Positions 23,251-32,960 of a stretch of DNA of 64,000 bases are shown piece after piece. The translations under genes were made by a program, and so were the position numbers. A model generated the notes under the pieces. The model was not told where the DNA came from and did not search any database. It was given only the letters and a program-made list of their open reading frames with translations. The stretch's first letter is position 1; each line of letters opens with the position of its first letter. Origin of the DNA: Ctena decussata (lineage: Eukaryota > Mollusca > Bivalvia > Lucinida > Lucinidae); contig OZ022498.1 of the NCBI GenBank assembly GCA_963989385.1, positions 104,951,298-105,015,297 on the forward strand, given 5' to 3'.

Positions 23251-23840
23251 TATTGCTGTAACGAGCTATATCGGGGGCGTAACTAGGTGTAATTACATGT
23301 TACGCACAATTCTGTTTTATACCCCTTGAGGGCAGGAATAAGACTTTAGCCCAAAAGATATCTAATGTAATCGCATCTGTTCGCAGTTACTAGTGAAATC
23401 TTGTCCAATTTATAAAAATTCAGCACCATCAAATATGCAGGTGCACCTGCGTATTTGCGCACAGGCAGTTACGCCCTTGTTGAAAAAAATGTACTAGGAC
23501 AGAAGTGTGAAGATCCAGATAAGAAGGCTTTCTTAGGATGTTTTGTTATACCACTATGTGTTTCCGTCAGTTTTATAAAGGAAAACAGCTTTGTGACTTA
23601 TCATTTGCCTCCTGGACAATGTATCCATTACAAAATGGATATTCTCTCAGGGAAAGAATTTGCCCCAACAGAGAAATTGTTTTCCTTTCAGAGTTAACCC
23701 CAACTAGGAAGGGTAACAAAAATGAAAATGTCAGAGTTACTCCATATGAATGTGTATTCAAACATCCAATGCAGCCGTAAGAGAGTATGCACTCTTTTTC
23801 TTTCCGCAAGCAATTAAATTTCACAAATGTGTGATGTTAT
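23251..23840. other. Intronic spacer with unassigned short frames
   Basis: Overlapping plus frames of about 80 codons (23,455-23,697 and 23,538-23,780) lack recognised domains. A weakly similar stretch lies at 4,850-4,920 (CTTTTGTGACTT-like), suggesting an old repeat and not a gene. Confidence 0.35.
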
Positions 23841-23842
23841 TA

Positions 23843-24340
23843 TACCCCCGACATACGAAGTATGTCCCCCGACATACGAAGTATGTCAGGGGGTATATAG
23901 TTTTTGTCATTCCGTCCGTTCGTCTGTTCGTCCGTTTGCCGTTTGTTCGTTCGTTCGTCCGTCCGTTCGTCAACTTTACTTCAAAGTTTTGCGTTAAACC
24001 TTTTTGGGTTGCTCATATCTCTGTAACTACACACCAGATTCTTTTCATATTTGGTTCATGATATCTCTATAGCATTACCTTTGATATGAACTAGCTAAGC
24101 CACGGGTCAGGTCCCAGGGTGGGGCCAGGGTCAAAAATTAGGACTTAGGCATTTTCATTACTTCAAAGTTTTGCGTTAAACCTTTCTGATTGCTCATAAC
24201 TATGTAACTGCATTGAAGATTTCTTCCATATTTGGTTCATGATATCTCTACATCATTGCTTTGGTTATGGACTACCAAAGCTTCAGGGTCAGGCTCATGG
24301 GTGGGGCCAGGAGTCAATAACTAGGACTTAGCCATATTCT
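23843..24340. mobile_element. Pearl/Helentron-like tandem cassette B
   Basis: Starts with a hairpin (TACCCCC...GACATACGAAGTATGTC...GGGGGTA), then TAGTTTTTGTCATTCCGTCC and a (CGTT/CGTC)n tract at about 23,915-23,970. Two related core units of about 175 bp follow, seeded by ACTTCAAAGTTTTGCGTTAA and TTTGGTTCATGATATCTCTA. The layout of hairpin, microsatellite and tandem core resembles bivalve pearl elements. The 3' end is interrupted by the 24,394 insertion. Confidence 0.65.
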
Positions 24341-24393
24341 GTAGTTTTTTGGTGTATAGTTCCAATATACTTCAGTGGAGCCTAATGATACTT

Positions 24394-25200
24394 GAGTGAG
24401 TGGTTGCAGATTCGTACAGTTTTACATGTGTTTTTACTGTATTTTTCTTACACTTGAGAATTACTGTTTTGTATGTCAGCGTCAACCTAATACACATTTC
24501 TTGTTTATTTTGAAAAGTTAAAGTTAGATCCAGCTTTGGTACCCGGCTCGGAGGCTAACATAAGACCGCTGCCGGAAAAGAGGAGAATTTTTCTTGACAC
24601 AGTTTGCAGATTCGTACACCACTATATTTGCATAACAAAACAAGAGCCAGATAAAGCAACATTGTTTTGAACAAAACTAATATATTTCAGAAAGACGTGC
24701 AAAACATCCAGGCCGACTATCTGTAAGAAAGTAAGATTTTAAGCACTTCAATACAGCTGGTACAATGAATTACCGACAACTTCTGTAAGCATAACAGAAC
24801 TGAATCGAATGAGTCAGCGAGCGGGACTCAGCTCAGAAAATGGAAATTTTAAAATATTCATGACATTTTGCACTGAAGTAAATGTGTGTACCTTAAAGTA
24901 GAATGATTTTCTCAACATCTGTTATTAAAATAAGCTGTGGACTTGGCCATTCTGCTCCTCGATCATGAAATCAAACTGCTGTATCAGAGAGGCAGCAGTG
25001 AAGACGGTCGGAAAAAATCATCTGCAATGAGTGAAATCTACAAGGCACGCGCAAGCATGCACTGAAAATCATTGACACGATAGATTGTGTAAACAGTCGT
25101 TGAATTAATTTCTTTTTAATTGGCATGATGCATTCAGTAGAGGCCCTAAAACTCCAAGTGTACGAATCTGCAACCTGTACGAATCTGCAACCTGTCACTC
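24394..25200. mobile_element. TIR element, GGTTGCAGATTCGTACAG ends
   Basis: Left GAGTGAGTGGTTGCAGATTC and right GAATCTGCAACCTGTCACTC, with the right GTACGAATCTGCAACCT doubled. About 807 bp with one more internal CAGATTCGTAC at 24,607. No transposase frame; treated as non-autonomous. Confidence 0.65.
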
Positions 25201-26361
25201 TAGGGTTATTTCATACTGGTTTACATCATATGGATGCTACGGCTTTCCTAAGGTCAAGGTCACAGACTTAGTATTTTGTACATGTATGACATTTGCATTG
25301 AAGTTGTGTGTTAAAGTCTGCTTTCATTAGGCGGTGGCACTGGTCGGTGGTATACGTGAGCCCCTGCTCACTTGTTCTAGTGCTTTACTATTTGCATCAT
25401 CACTCCTGGTTAACTACAAGGGTTGAAGAGCTGTTGCGAGCTGTGACCAGGTCGTTTGGTAACTATGACTCTGTTTCGTTTCGTAACAGCTCTTTTTCGT
25501 TTCGTAACATCATTGAAAACATAGTAAAATAGGTGTGATCATATTAGTGTTTCAAGCGAAATTTCGAGCTTTGTGGTAGTAGCCTTTCTTGTGCCAGTAT
25601 CTTCAGTTGCATTTTGCCAATCATCGTGGCAAAGACAAAAACCTTGGTGATTATGAAAGACACCGGTGCAATGTCCTTATAATGCCATTTATGATCTTCG
25701 AGCTTGGAATGTTGGCAGTACTGGATTTCTTAGCCGTAGCAAGAGCTGTAAGGTGCAACCGCTATCTATAAAGATAAACTTTTAGACACGTACACCACTT
25801 GAAGAGGAATTGGGGCTTTGGCTCTCTCACATATCTCCCGTTGGTGTAAATGTGCAAAAAGTATTATTAAAATTCGCGATTGTACCGTCTCAGCCAGTTG
25901 TTACTCATACATTATTTCATATACATGTGGCTCGCAAAAAAAAACTGGCGCACAGGCATTTGGAAATTGACAAATCTCTCAAAATTAGCGTTTTTTTAAT
26001 AAGTAATAAGTATAAACATAAGCGAGAAAATGAGTGGGCTCTTTCGTCCTCTACCTTGTATTTTATGACATTTTAAATTCTATGATACCGAAAGTAGGTC
26101 ATATTGTTTGACTTTCCATTCAAAGACCCTACTGTTTTTTCAATTCTTTTTAGAAACGATCAAGACGATCAAAAATGGTTATTTGTTAAAAGAAGGCCAT
26201 CTACAGATCGTCAGAACGAGAAGTGAAACTGTGCAGTGATATATGAGTTTACACAATTTTTCTTTTTGAGATATTTTAAATTTTCCAATCGAAAGACCTT
26301 TAGATATGGGGAGTATCTGATGATAAATCTAGGACAACGTTTGTCCCAACCCCACTTTGGT
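25201..26361. other. Spacer, no supported gene
   Basis: Frames of 60-88 codons at 25,308-25,532, 25,589-25,771 and 25,810-26,076 show no domain, codon bias or splice evidence. Confidence 0.45.
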
Positions 26362-26478
26362 ACAAACTAATGGCAGTGCTAGAAACTAGAACGGCAGCGC
26401 TACAAACTAACGCCAATGCTGAAAACTAACGGCAGTGGTACAAATTAACGGCAGTGCTACAAACTAAGGGCAGTGTAA
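26362..26478. repeat. Minisatellite, ACGGCAGTGCTACAAACTA units
   Basis: About six degenerate 18-20 bp units in direct tandem, ending just before the MITE at 26,487. Confidence 0.75.
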
Positions 26479-26486
26479 AATATATG

Positions 26487-26701
26487 TACAGTCAACTCTC
26501 GATATCTCACCGTGAAAGTTCTTCCCAAACTACTGATATCTCAAAGTAAATTTTCTGGCCCCAGAAAATTTACTTTGAGATATCAGTAGTTTGAAATAAG
26601 AGGAGTTGGTTTGTAAAATATTAGGGAATGTATCCAAACTTGTTTTTGAAAGAAAGGGTAGTTTGGGATATCAGTGTTAGAAATATCGAGAGTTAACTGT
26701 A
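26487..26701. mobile_element. MITE, TIR TACAGTCAACTCTCGATAT
   Basis: Left TACAGTCAACTCTCGATATC, right ATATCGAGAGTTAACTGTA. The internal hairpin is AATTTACTTTGAGATATCAG and its complement. The terminus and TA ends fit pogo/Tigger-type (Tc1/mariner superfamily) MITEs. Confidence 0.75.
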
Positions 26702-26771
26702 TTTAGGGATAATTAACAAGTACATACATAATCAAATGCAAACACTAAAGCTCTGTTACATGTAGCAGAAA

Positions 26772-26950
26772 GTTCAGTTTGTCACACATCTCACGTAGCT
26801 GTATTGTATATTTGTTTTGAAGCAAACAATAACCTTTCTGCCTTTCTAAAGCTTTATTAGCAGATAAATCCTTATCCCAAGTTCAGTTTGCCACAATATT
26901 TCAAGCAGCTGTATTGTTTACGTGGTTTGAAGCATACATTAAGCTTTTTT
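26772..26950. repeat. Local tandem duplication of about 108 bp
   Basis: AGTTCAGTTTG(T/C)CACA...AGCTGTATTGT...TTTGAAGCA occurs at 26,772-26,835 and again at 26,880-26,945. AATAAA on the minus strand (26,868-26,863) could serve the 27.2-kb terminal exon. Confidence 0.55.
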
Positions 26951-26983
26951 GTTGTTTGATACATTTATGACACGTCACTTATA

Positions 26984-27223
26984 TGAGCCGCGACACGACA
27001 AAACCAACAAAGTGGCATGTGCGCCCAGCAAAGACTCAGATCAGCCTGGGCATCCGCCCAGTCTGATCAGAGTCTCCGCTGTCTGCATGGAGCTAGCCTG
27101 CATCCTTAGCTACCCTTTAAGCGCAAAGCGAAGACTCTGATCAGACTGGGCGGATGCCCAGGCTGATCTGAGTCTTCGCTGGTCGCACTTGCCTCTTTGT
27201 TGGTTTTGTCATTCAGCGACTCA
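26984..27223. mobile_element. Fold-back MITE, TGAGCCGCGACACGAC family (copy 1)
   Basis: TA-flanked 240-bp palindrome: TGAGCCGCGACACGACAAAA on the left, degenerate complement on the right. Inner arms are CTCAGATCAGCCTGGGC and GCCCAGGCTGATCTGAG. It lies 14 bp beyond the stop codon of the exon at 27,238, so any transcript of that exon would carry it in the 3' UTR. Five other copies: 29,290; 30,063; 35,057; 48,982; 63,645. Confidence 0.9.
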
Positions 27224-27237
27224 TATAGCTATATATT

Positions 27238-27463
27238 TCAGCCTGCAGTATTCAGTTTGGGTGGCAGCTTCTTGCCAATATACAACGACTTTGAATCCGA
27301 CGGTTTCACGTGCTCATTACATCCGTCGGTAGTACAGCAATAATAACAGCTCGTCGGATTATTCTTTGGCCCCGACGGGCTATCGTCCATATTTAGCATA
27401 CAGAAATTCTTCCATATTGTCACCTTCCACCATTTTGACTCGCACTCAGACAAACCGACGCAC
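27238..27463 (-). CDS. Terminal exon of a Ly6/uPAR-domain protein (copy B)
   Basis: 226 bp entering in phase 2 after a TGTTTCAG acceptor and ending at TGA; 75 residues. Shows CVGLSECESKWWK, CMLNMDDS and CYYCCTTDGCNEHV, the C-terminal half of a Ly6 three-finger domain with the CC-x4-CN closure. The tail KLPPKLNTAG has no GPI-type hydrophobic segment. It joins in phase to the exon at 29,610-29,739 (ending in two bases, GG), giving a full ten-cysteine-type Ly6 module across a 2.1-kb intron. It shares a layout with copy A at 22.8 kb. Function unknown; an extracellular signalling or matrix role is the family expectation. Confidence 0.85.
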
Positions 27464-27644
27464 CTGAAACAAAGAGTGAGGCTTTATTTGAAATTATGAC
27501 TTTTGATATTCCTTAGATCTTTTACAAATGCGTCTAAACAGTCATACTATAGAGGTTTAATTTCTAATTTGGGTAATAGTAAGTGTGCTATGTCTGTTTT
27601 AACATGGGCTTTATTGTAACCAGCTTTATGGTCTAGAGACTGTA

Positions 27645-27751
27645 CCCACTGGGCACACAGTTTGAATCAACATTGAATCAACCTTGATTCAACGTCATGA
27701 CGTTGAATCAATGTTGACTCAACGTTGATTCAAGGTTGATTGCCTGCTGGG
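27645..27751. mobile_element. Palindromic MITE, CCCACTGGGCACACA family, TA-flanked
   Basis: CCCACTGGGCACACAG...TGATTGCCTGCTGGG with the central palindrome TCAACGTCATGACGTTGA. TA on both sides suggests a TA target. Lies in the intron between the Ly6-B exons. Confidence 0.85.
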
Positions 27752-27998
27752 TAGACCATGCTGTATATTTCAACAATGTGTGTACACTGAGATATGATTT
27801 TAAGGTTTAAATACTTTAGATTACATGTATGTTTGGAAACATTATAATCTTAAAATATTCTGATTACAGTTTGACCCACGAAAGTTTCATTTATCTTCCA
27901 TAAGTCGGCCTCGTTTTGTCTGAGTGCGTATACGTCATTTATGTTCACATGCCCTGCTACATGTTACAAAAGTTAGCAGCTACTAGCTTGATAAAATA

Positions 27999-28106
27999 CC
28001 CAGCAGACACATGATGTTGAAATGACGTCATACTGACGGCGATGCGACGTAATGACGTCGCATCGCCATCAGTACGACATTATTTCGACGTCATGTGCCC
28101 GCTTGG
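27999..28106. mobile_element. Palindromic MITE, CCCAGCAGACACA...GACGTCA family
   Basis: CCCAGCAGACACATGATGTTG on the left, CGACGTCATGTGCCCGCTTGG on the right, with TGACGTCA, GATGCGACG and CGTCGCATC inside. Same intron as the previous element. Confidence 0.8.
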
Positions 28107-28393
28107 TAGCATCACAAAACAGTACATACCACATTGTCCAAACGTGAGTAAGTAATAGGGGATAACAGGATCGCAAATGCTAGCGAGCCAGGCAACTGTG
28201 CAAATTAACAACATGACGTCATTCAACGTAACATTGCTAAGATGATTAGATGCTCTTCCACGGGAAGCAATTATGTCATTTTCATTTTTGCTCTTTTTCT
28301 AAACGGAATCAACTCTTAAGGAAAGAATTAGCTCTTTGTGCGAGAAAGCCCGGTGAAAATGTTAGCATAGGCGGTAGACCTATATACTATATA

Positions 28394-29015
28394 TACACTG
28401 CTCAAAATATTTAAAGGAACAGCTGATATTTTCCCATAGACATTACTACAACATATATCCAGTTCCACGGCCCATAAATTCGATCGCTAAAGGCCAAGAA
28501 TTCCTCATTCCTTTGCAGCGGTTGCAAGAACAATCAAAGTTTCAGACAACAAGAATTTCAATACAACTGATACCCAGATCATTTCCATGGCACAAATTTT
28601 GCATTTTTCGATTTTTCTGAAAATGAGGCATTTTTCTGGAAGTCTATAAAATCTCATAAGCTTGAGTTCAAAGTGATCCTTTCAAACGGGTCATCTTGTA
28701 AGACATTCAGCTTCATAGGCAAACTGATTGTGTCGATTTTGGTTGTAATTTTCATGCTGTTCACCTGTTCTGAAAAAATGCAATTTTTTACCAAAATTTC
28801 ATTTGCACAAAAAACTGTCCATGGACATGGACAGGGCAAATATTGGATCAAAACTTGTGCTGTCAGTAACCTCGACCCTCTTTAAAAAAAATGGCAAAAA
28901 TTCGAAATTTCGTGTCTTTGTCGAGCGAAAGTAAATGGACCTCAAAGTGGGGCGGCGTTGCACTGTCGTCTATGGAAAAATATTTGGCGTTCCTTTAAAT
29001 ATTTTTAGCAGTGTA
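28394..29015. mobile_element. TIR element, TACACTGCTCAAAATATTTA
   Basis: Left TACACTGCTCAAAATATTTA + AAGGAAC, right GTTCCTTTAAAT + ATTTTTAGCAGTGTA. About 622 bp with TA-rich flanks. The ends resemble the widespread CACTGCTCAAAAA...AAAGGAAC mariner-like family. The internal sequence is non-coding. Confidence 0.75.
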
Positions 29016-29089
29016 TATTATATATTACAGATATGCAGATAGACGATGACCTTTACGCTCCTGCTGATAGAAGCCCCAGTTTAAAGTCT

Positions 29090-29158
29090 CGACTAAACCT
29101 ACACAAGCTGTAGATGGAGATAAGTGCTGAAAATTGTATTGTATTGTATTGTATTGAC
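29090..29158 (+). mobile_element. Retroposon tail with (TGTAT)n
   Basis: (TTGTA)n at 29,134-29,156 after CTGAAAA, like a short SINE/LINE tail on the plus strand. No head is recognisable. Confidence 0.4.
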
Positions 29159-29289
29159 ACAAGCGCCAAATACATTGGGCATCTAATTCCCACTGCCCCT
29201 AGGTTATGGGAAATATCCTTTTTATACAGCATCTGCTGATAAGGCAAGCTTAATTGTCTAAAATTCAAAGATTAGCGAAATTCATAATT

Positions 29290-29521
29290 GAACCTCACAC
29301 GAGAAAACAAAGTGGATGTGCGCCCAGCGCAGACTAAGACCAGCCTGGGCATCTGCCTAATCTGATCAGACTCTTTGCTAAGCCGTTACAGGGTAGCTTA
29401 GGGTCTAAGCTACCTACATGCGAACAGAGAAGACTCTGATCAGACTGGGCGGATGCCCAGGCTGATCTGAGTCTGCGCTGGGCACACAACCACTTTGTTG
29501 TTTTTGTCGTGTCGCGGCTCA
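29290..29521. mobile_element. Fold-back MITE, TGAGCCGCG family (copy 2)
   Basis: Right end GTCGTGTCGCGGCTCA intact and followed by TA; left end degraded (CCTCACACGAGAAAACAA). Inner CTGATCAGACTGGGCGGATG arms conserved. Confidence 0.8.
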
Positions 29522-29609
29522 TACAATGTATGTGATAATCTCTCTGTACATAGAGTTATTATAGATAATCGGACCTGACTTTGAACCGAAATTATTAAGT
29601 ATACCTTAC

Positions 29610-29739
29610 CCTTTACTAAATGTCCTTGTTCCATCTTTGAACTGCTGAACTGTTGACATGCAGTAGGGTGTAGTCTGACCACATTGCTTAAGCGTCTGTG
29701 TTGTGCAAAGAGGGTCGTTACAAACGTAGCACTGATGGG
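29610..29739 (-). CDS. N-terminal Ly6/uPAR half-domain exon (Ly6-B)
   Basis: 130 bp between a strong acceptor (ATCTTTTTCAG) and donor GTAAGG. It enters in phase 1 and leaves in phase 2. Encodes HQCYVCNDPLC, QCGQTTPYCMSTVQQF and DGTRTFSK: the opening C-x2-C and the CxT-strand cysteines of a Ly6 domain. Spliced to 27,238-27,463 it gives a continuous Ly6 fold through SKGCVGLSEC. Its phase-1 entry equals the exit phase of the modular exons upstream, so it could be the last module of the same gene. An upstream Met at 29,824 exists in frame, but the good acceptor argues against that start. Confidence 0.85.
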
Positions 29740-29848
29740 CTGAAAAAGATATGCTGATATTACTGAGGAAGCAGACACTGGTCTTCTGGTAGTTATCGCT
29801 TTTCTCAGAAAACAGCACCAACAATATTTTGCCACTATAACCGCCTAA

Positions 29849-30045
29849 TTATACGCACAAAAGGTACATGGGTATATCTCCCTGCATTTTCTGCCATTTT
29901 CGCAGAGAAACATTGACTTCTGCTTTGCATTCCTGGACGACGTACCGGTCCAAACTGCAGTCTACTCTAAACGGGAAAGACTGTCTGTTAGGAGTCGACG
30001 ACTTATCGAGACTAGGGGCATAAAAGAATCCGGTGGAGTTGCTTA
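29849..30045 (-). CDS. Candidate cysteine-containing exon (uncertain)
   Basis: After CTCTTTCTCAG, an open phase-1 frame reads SNSTGFFYAP, FPFRVDCSLDRYVVQECK and ends at TAA 29,849. It could be a terminal exon or part of one. No convincing donor in the phase needed to reach the next Ly6 exon was found. It may continue the 31.4-kb exon: a join through G|GTTCAT would read FRVKLVSNSTGFF. No domain recognised. A palindromic repeat sits directly on its 5' side, which weakens the acceptor call. Confidence 0.35.
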
Positions 30046-30062
30046 CTGAGAAAGAGTACATA

Positions 30063-30300
30063 TGAGCCGCGACACGACAAAACCAACAATGTGGTCGTGC
30101 GCCCAGCGAAGACTCAGATCAGCCTGGGCATCTGCCCAGTCCAATCAGAGTCTTCGTTAAGTGCTTAAAGGGTAGCTAAGGGACTAAGCTACCTCCATGC
30201 GGACAGTGAAGACTCTGATCAGACTGGGCGGATGCCCAGGCTGATCTGAGTCTGCGCTGGGCGCACAACCACATTGTTGGTTTTGTCACGTCGCGGCTCA
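30063..30300. mobile_element. Fold-back MITE, TGAGCCGCG family (copy 3)
   Basis: 238 bp, TA on both sides, ends TGAGCCGCGACACGACAAAA and TTTTGTCACGTCGCGGCTCA. Nearly full-length and well conserved. It is nested within a second inverted repeat whose arms are about 30,010-30,060 and 30,362-30,430. Confidence 0.9.
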
Positions 30301-30302
30301 TA

Positions 30303-30430
30303 TTCAGTTTGATTATAAGTTTTTGCGAATGCATCATTCGCAAAATTTCATAATCAAGCTGAATGTGTACTCTTTCAGAGTAAGCAATTCCACCTGAAAC
30401 AAGAGTTCGCATAATACCCCTATTCCACAC
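30303..30430. repeat. Palindrome flanking MITE copy 3
   Basis: ATTCAGTTTGATTATAAG...CATAATCAAGCTGAAT around GCGAATGCATCATTCGC. It then continues as an inverted copy of 30,010-30,060 (TGTACTCTTTC...GTAAGCAATTCCACC). Confidence 0.65.
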
Positions 30431-31333
30431 AGACCACGAATCCCACGAATCGTCACGAATTGATAAATTTTAGGATTCGTAGCTCAATCGTAATTACTTC
30501 GTGAAGTTCTTAACTGAATCGTTTATATTCGTAGTCAGTTCTTGCAATTCTTGAGCAATCGGGAATTCGTGGCAAAAGTTTTGAGCTGTTCAAAATTTTG
30601 GCCACGAACTCCCGATTAAAAAAATTCGTAGTTAATTCGTAACAGATTCTTAATGCATTCTTAGGCATCGTAACTGAATCTAAATCGATTCTGAGGCGTT
30701 CGTAGTGTTCTCAACTCATTCGGGGATTCGTGAATTTGTACCTTTGATGCATTTGGGCACAGTGAAGACTCTGGACGCATGCATTTATCTACCCAGCGGG
30801 CAAATGCCGTCGTACTGACGTCGAGAGATGTCACTACGTCGCACTAGCCTTAGTACGACGTCGTTACGACATCATGTGCCTCGTGCGTGGATATTTCATT
30901 TTGTGGCCATAGATTTCTGATGGTTCATACTTAATATGTACGTACAGCAAAGGATCTAATCAGGCTTGGGGCCTTTTCATACCTATCTTTGGAGAAAATC
31001 CCACGAATTTTCAAGAATAGTCACGAATTAATTATTTTCGTACCGGATTCGTACGTGCATTCGGCGTATTCTTAACTGATTCGTAACTAATTTTAAACGC
31101 GCGTGCAGTATTTCCAAAGAGATTCCTGTAAATCGTACTGAATTCTTGACAATATTCGTGCGAGTCCAGCCGAATCCAGTCGAATCCCACGAATATTCGT
31201 AACCCCATCGTACTTGTTTCGTAACTGAATCGTAGAGCATCACGAATTGGACCAGAAAATTTACAATCGCCACGAATTCTAATATTTATCTATTTGTGGC
31301 GATTCGTGGGATTCGTGGTCTGTGTGGAATAGG
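30417..31333. mobile_element. TIR element saturated with ATTCGT motifs
   Basis: 917 bp. Termini CCCCTATTCCACACAGACC and GGTCTGTGTGGAATAGGGG extend through CACGAATCCCACGAAT. The interior is packed with ATTCGT/ACGAAT and GAATCGTAACT variants on both strands. CATAA occurs just outside both ends. A GACGTCA-family MITE is inserted at 30,792-30,889. No ORF. Confidence 0.8.
30792..30889. mobile_element. Palindromic MITE, CCCAGCGGGCA...GACGTC family (degraded)
   Basis: CCCAGCGGGCAAATG, ACTGACGTCG, GTACGACGTCG and a worn right end TCATGTGCCTCGTGCGTGG. Nested in the ATTCGT element. Confidence 0.7.
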
Positions 31334-31430
31334 GGCATAAGAGGTGTGTGTAAAGAGTCTTATTACAAGCTTTGATAATGCGACAATGTAAACATTTACA
31401 AAGACATTTACAAAGTGTACTCGTATGAAC

Positions 31431-31514
31431 CTAATTTTACTCTGAATTGTTTAGCAGCTAAGCAATTCTTGCATGTGAACAATTCTTCGCCAGGATGAGA
31501 ACACTCAAACTCTG
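31431..31514 (-). CDS. Candidate short cysteine exon after the mucin-like exon
   Basis: Phase-1 frame after an ACCAG/CAG acceptor reads EFECSHPGEELFTCKNCLAAKQFR. The donor may be GTAAAA at 31,440 (phase 0) or GTTCAT at 31,430 (phase 1); both are weak. The C-x8-C-x2-C spacing suggests a small disulfide domain, but I cannot assign a family. Entry phase matches the exit phase of the 32.3-kb exon. If unspliced, the frame ends at TAA 31,408. Confidence 0.45.
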
Positions 31515-31519
31515 CTGGT

Positions 31520-32267
31520 TTGAAATCAGAAAAAAATCTGTCAGTTGCATATCCCGCAATGTGTCGAACAAATAAGGGATAACTGTGCTGAAAGCTTGCC
31601 ATTTGAGGGGGTAGCCCATCGGTGTTATGTTCGCAAGTTTCGTTTTATGGCTCCCCTGGTCAGGTCAGCTGAGCCGTTAAACGCATTTTGCGACCATAAC
31701 ATCAACAATGTACCTCCTCAAATAACAATTATTAGAACAGTTATACCCATTTTCCAACATTTCATTTCTGATACATTTCAACCTCTTTGGACTTCAAACG
31801 TCAGCCAAAAAAGGGGATCTTTCGTAATGACGTCGAGTTGCCGACAGTATATCACGCGATATATCTCGGAATTAGGTAACTTCTCTCAATAATATGAAGC
31901 CCATCTTTGTCTGGAGACAAAAAATTCATGATAAATATTTTTATTGTCGCTGGTGGCATCAGCGGTAATAAAATATCGCTTGATATATGCTGTCGAAAAG
32001 TTTTGACGTTATCCAATCAGACTTCGCATTATGCTCGAAACAGCAATTTTAAATGCTAGCTGAAGGGCATACGGTGCAAACCCATTTCGTATCGAAAAAT
32101 ATCCTGACAAGACTGCTCCTAAATCCGCTCAAGTAAATTAAGTTTTTAGCAGGTACACAGTTTTAAAAGAATGTTGCGCCAACGTCGATCCAACGTGCAA
32201 AGTTCAACTACGAAATAAAACATTCAACAATGATTCAACGTCAAGATACTGAGTCGTAACAGCTTAC
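31520..32267. other. Intron sequence, nothing recognised
   Basis: A 115-codon plus frame at 31,545-31,892 shows no domain. A degenerate TTCAACG stretch near 32,180-32,240 recalls the TTGAATCA family. Confidence 0.45.
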
Positions 32268-32639
32268 GTTTTATCGTCGCATTTGTTGTTCGTAACGTTG
32301 TGGTAGTTGCCGACGCTGGGGAGGACGTAAGAGTAGTTGGTATAGTGGTAGATGCCGTCTGCGTGGTCTTTCTTGTCGTTGACGTCGATGGCGTTTGCGT
32401 TGTTTTTGTGGTTGCTGACGTCGACGGCTGTCGAGTACTAGTTCTAGGCGTTAACGTGGAAGCCGTTGCCGTGACTTTAACACGGGATGTGGATGTTTGT
32501 ACTACTGTTTGTGTTGAAGTAGCTGCGGGTGATGAAGAGGCGGTCGTGGCTGTAACTTTGGCGACAGTTGTTGCGGTAACTTTGGCAGCGGTTGACTGCG
32601 ATGACGCTGTTGGTGCTTTTGTGGATAGGCTTGTTGATG
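32268..32639 (-). CDS. Mucin-like Thr/Ser-rich exon
   Basis: 372 bp between acceptor CTGTTCTAG and donor GTAAGC, phase 1 at both ends. Encodes about 124 residues dominated by Thr, Ser, Ala and Pro: SLSTKAPTASSQSTAAK, repeated KVTATT, TRQPSTSATTKTTQTP, TTRKTTQT and TTTTLRTTNAT. No cysteine. Such Thr/Ser/Pro stretches are normally O-glycosylated extracellular stalks, so this supports a secreted or surface mucin-like segment. Both flanking junctions fit the Ser/Thr/Pro exon at 33.6 kb and the candidate exon at 31.5 kb. Large coding frames on the other strand here are shadows of this low-complexity region. Confidence 0.8.
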
Positions 32640-32842
32640 CTAGAACAGAAAATGTAATGTATGTAAGAGAATAATCAAAAGTCTTTGTTGCAATAAGTCC
32701 TTTCAGGACAACTATTGCTTCGGGAAAATGTTACCTGTTTTTGAATGTTTTGAAGCAACATGTACATCATTTGTCATAGACAGTTATGTTTCCGTAACAT
32801 TATACGGGATGTCGAATAATACATTTTGCACACTAGGTTTAC

Positions 32843-32881
<39 letters not shown>
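32843..32881. repeat. (GA)n microsatellite
   Basis: About 19 uninterrupted GA units. A second GA tract lies at 63,521-63,551. Confidence 0.95.
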
Positions 32882-32884
<3 letters not shown>

Positions 32885-32960
32885 TACTGAAAATTCCAAA
32901 TATTCTATACCAGAGTTGACAAGTGTACTATCACGCTACTTGTGCCGCGTCATAAGAACA

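Noticed and set aside
23455..23780. Two 80-codon plus frames as a possible gene
   Set aside because: Overlapping frames with no domain. A faintly similar stretch near 4.85 kb suggests an old repeat.
32300..32674. 124-codon plus-strand frame rich in Val/Asp
   Set aside because: Antisense shadow of the mucin-like Thr/Ser exon.
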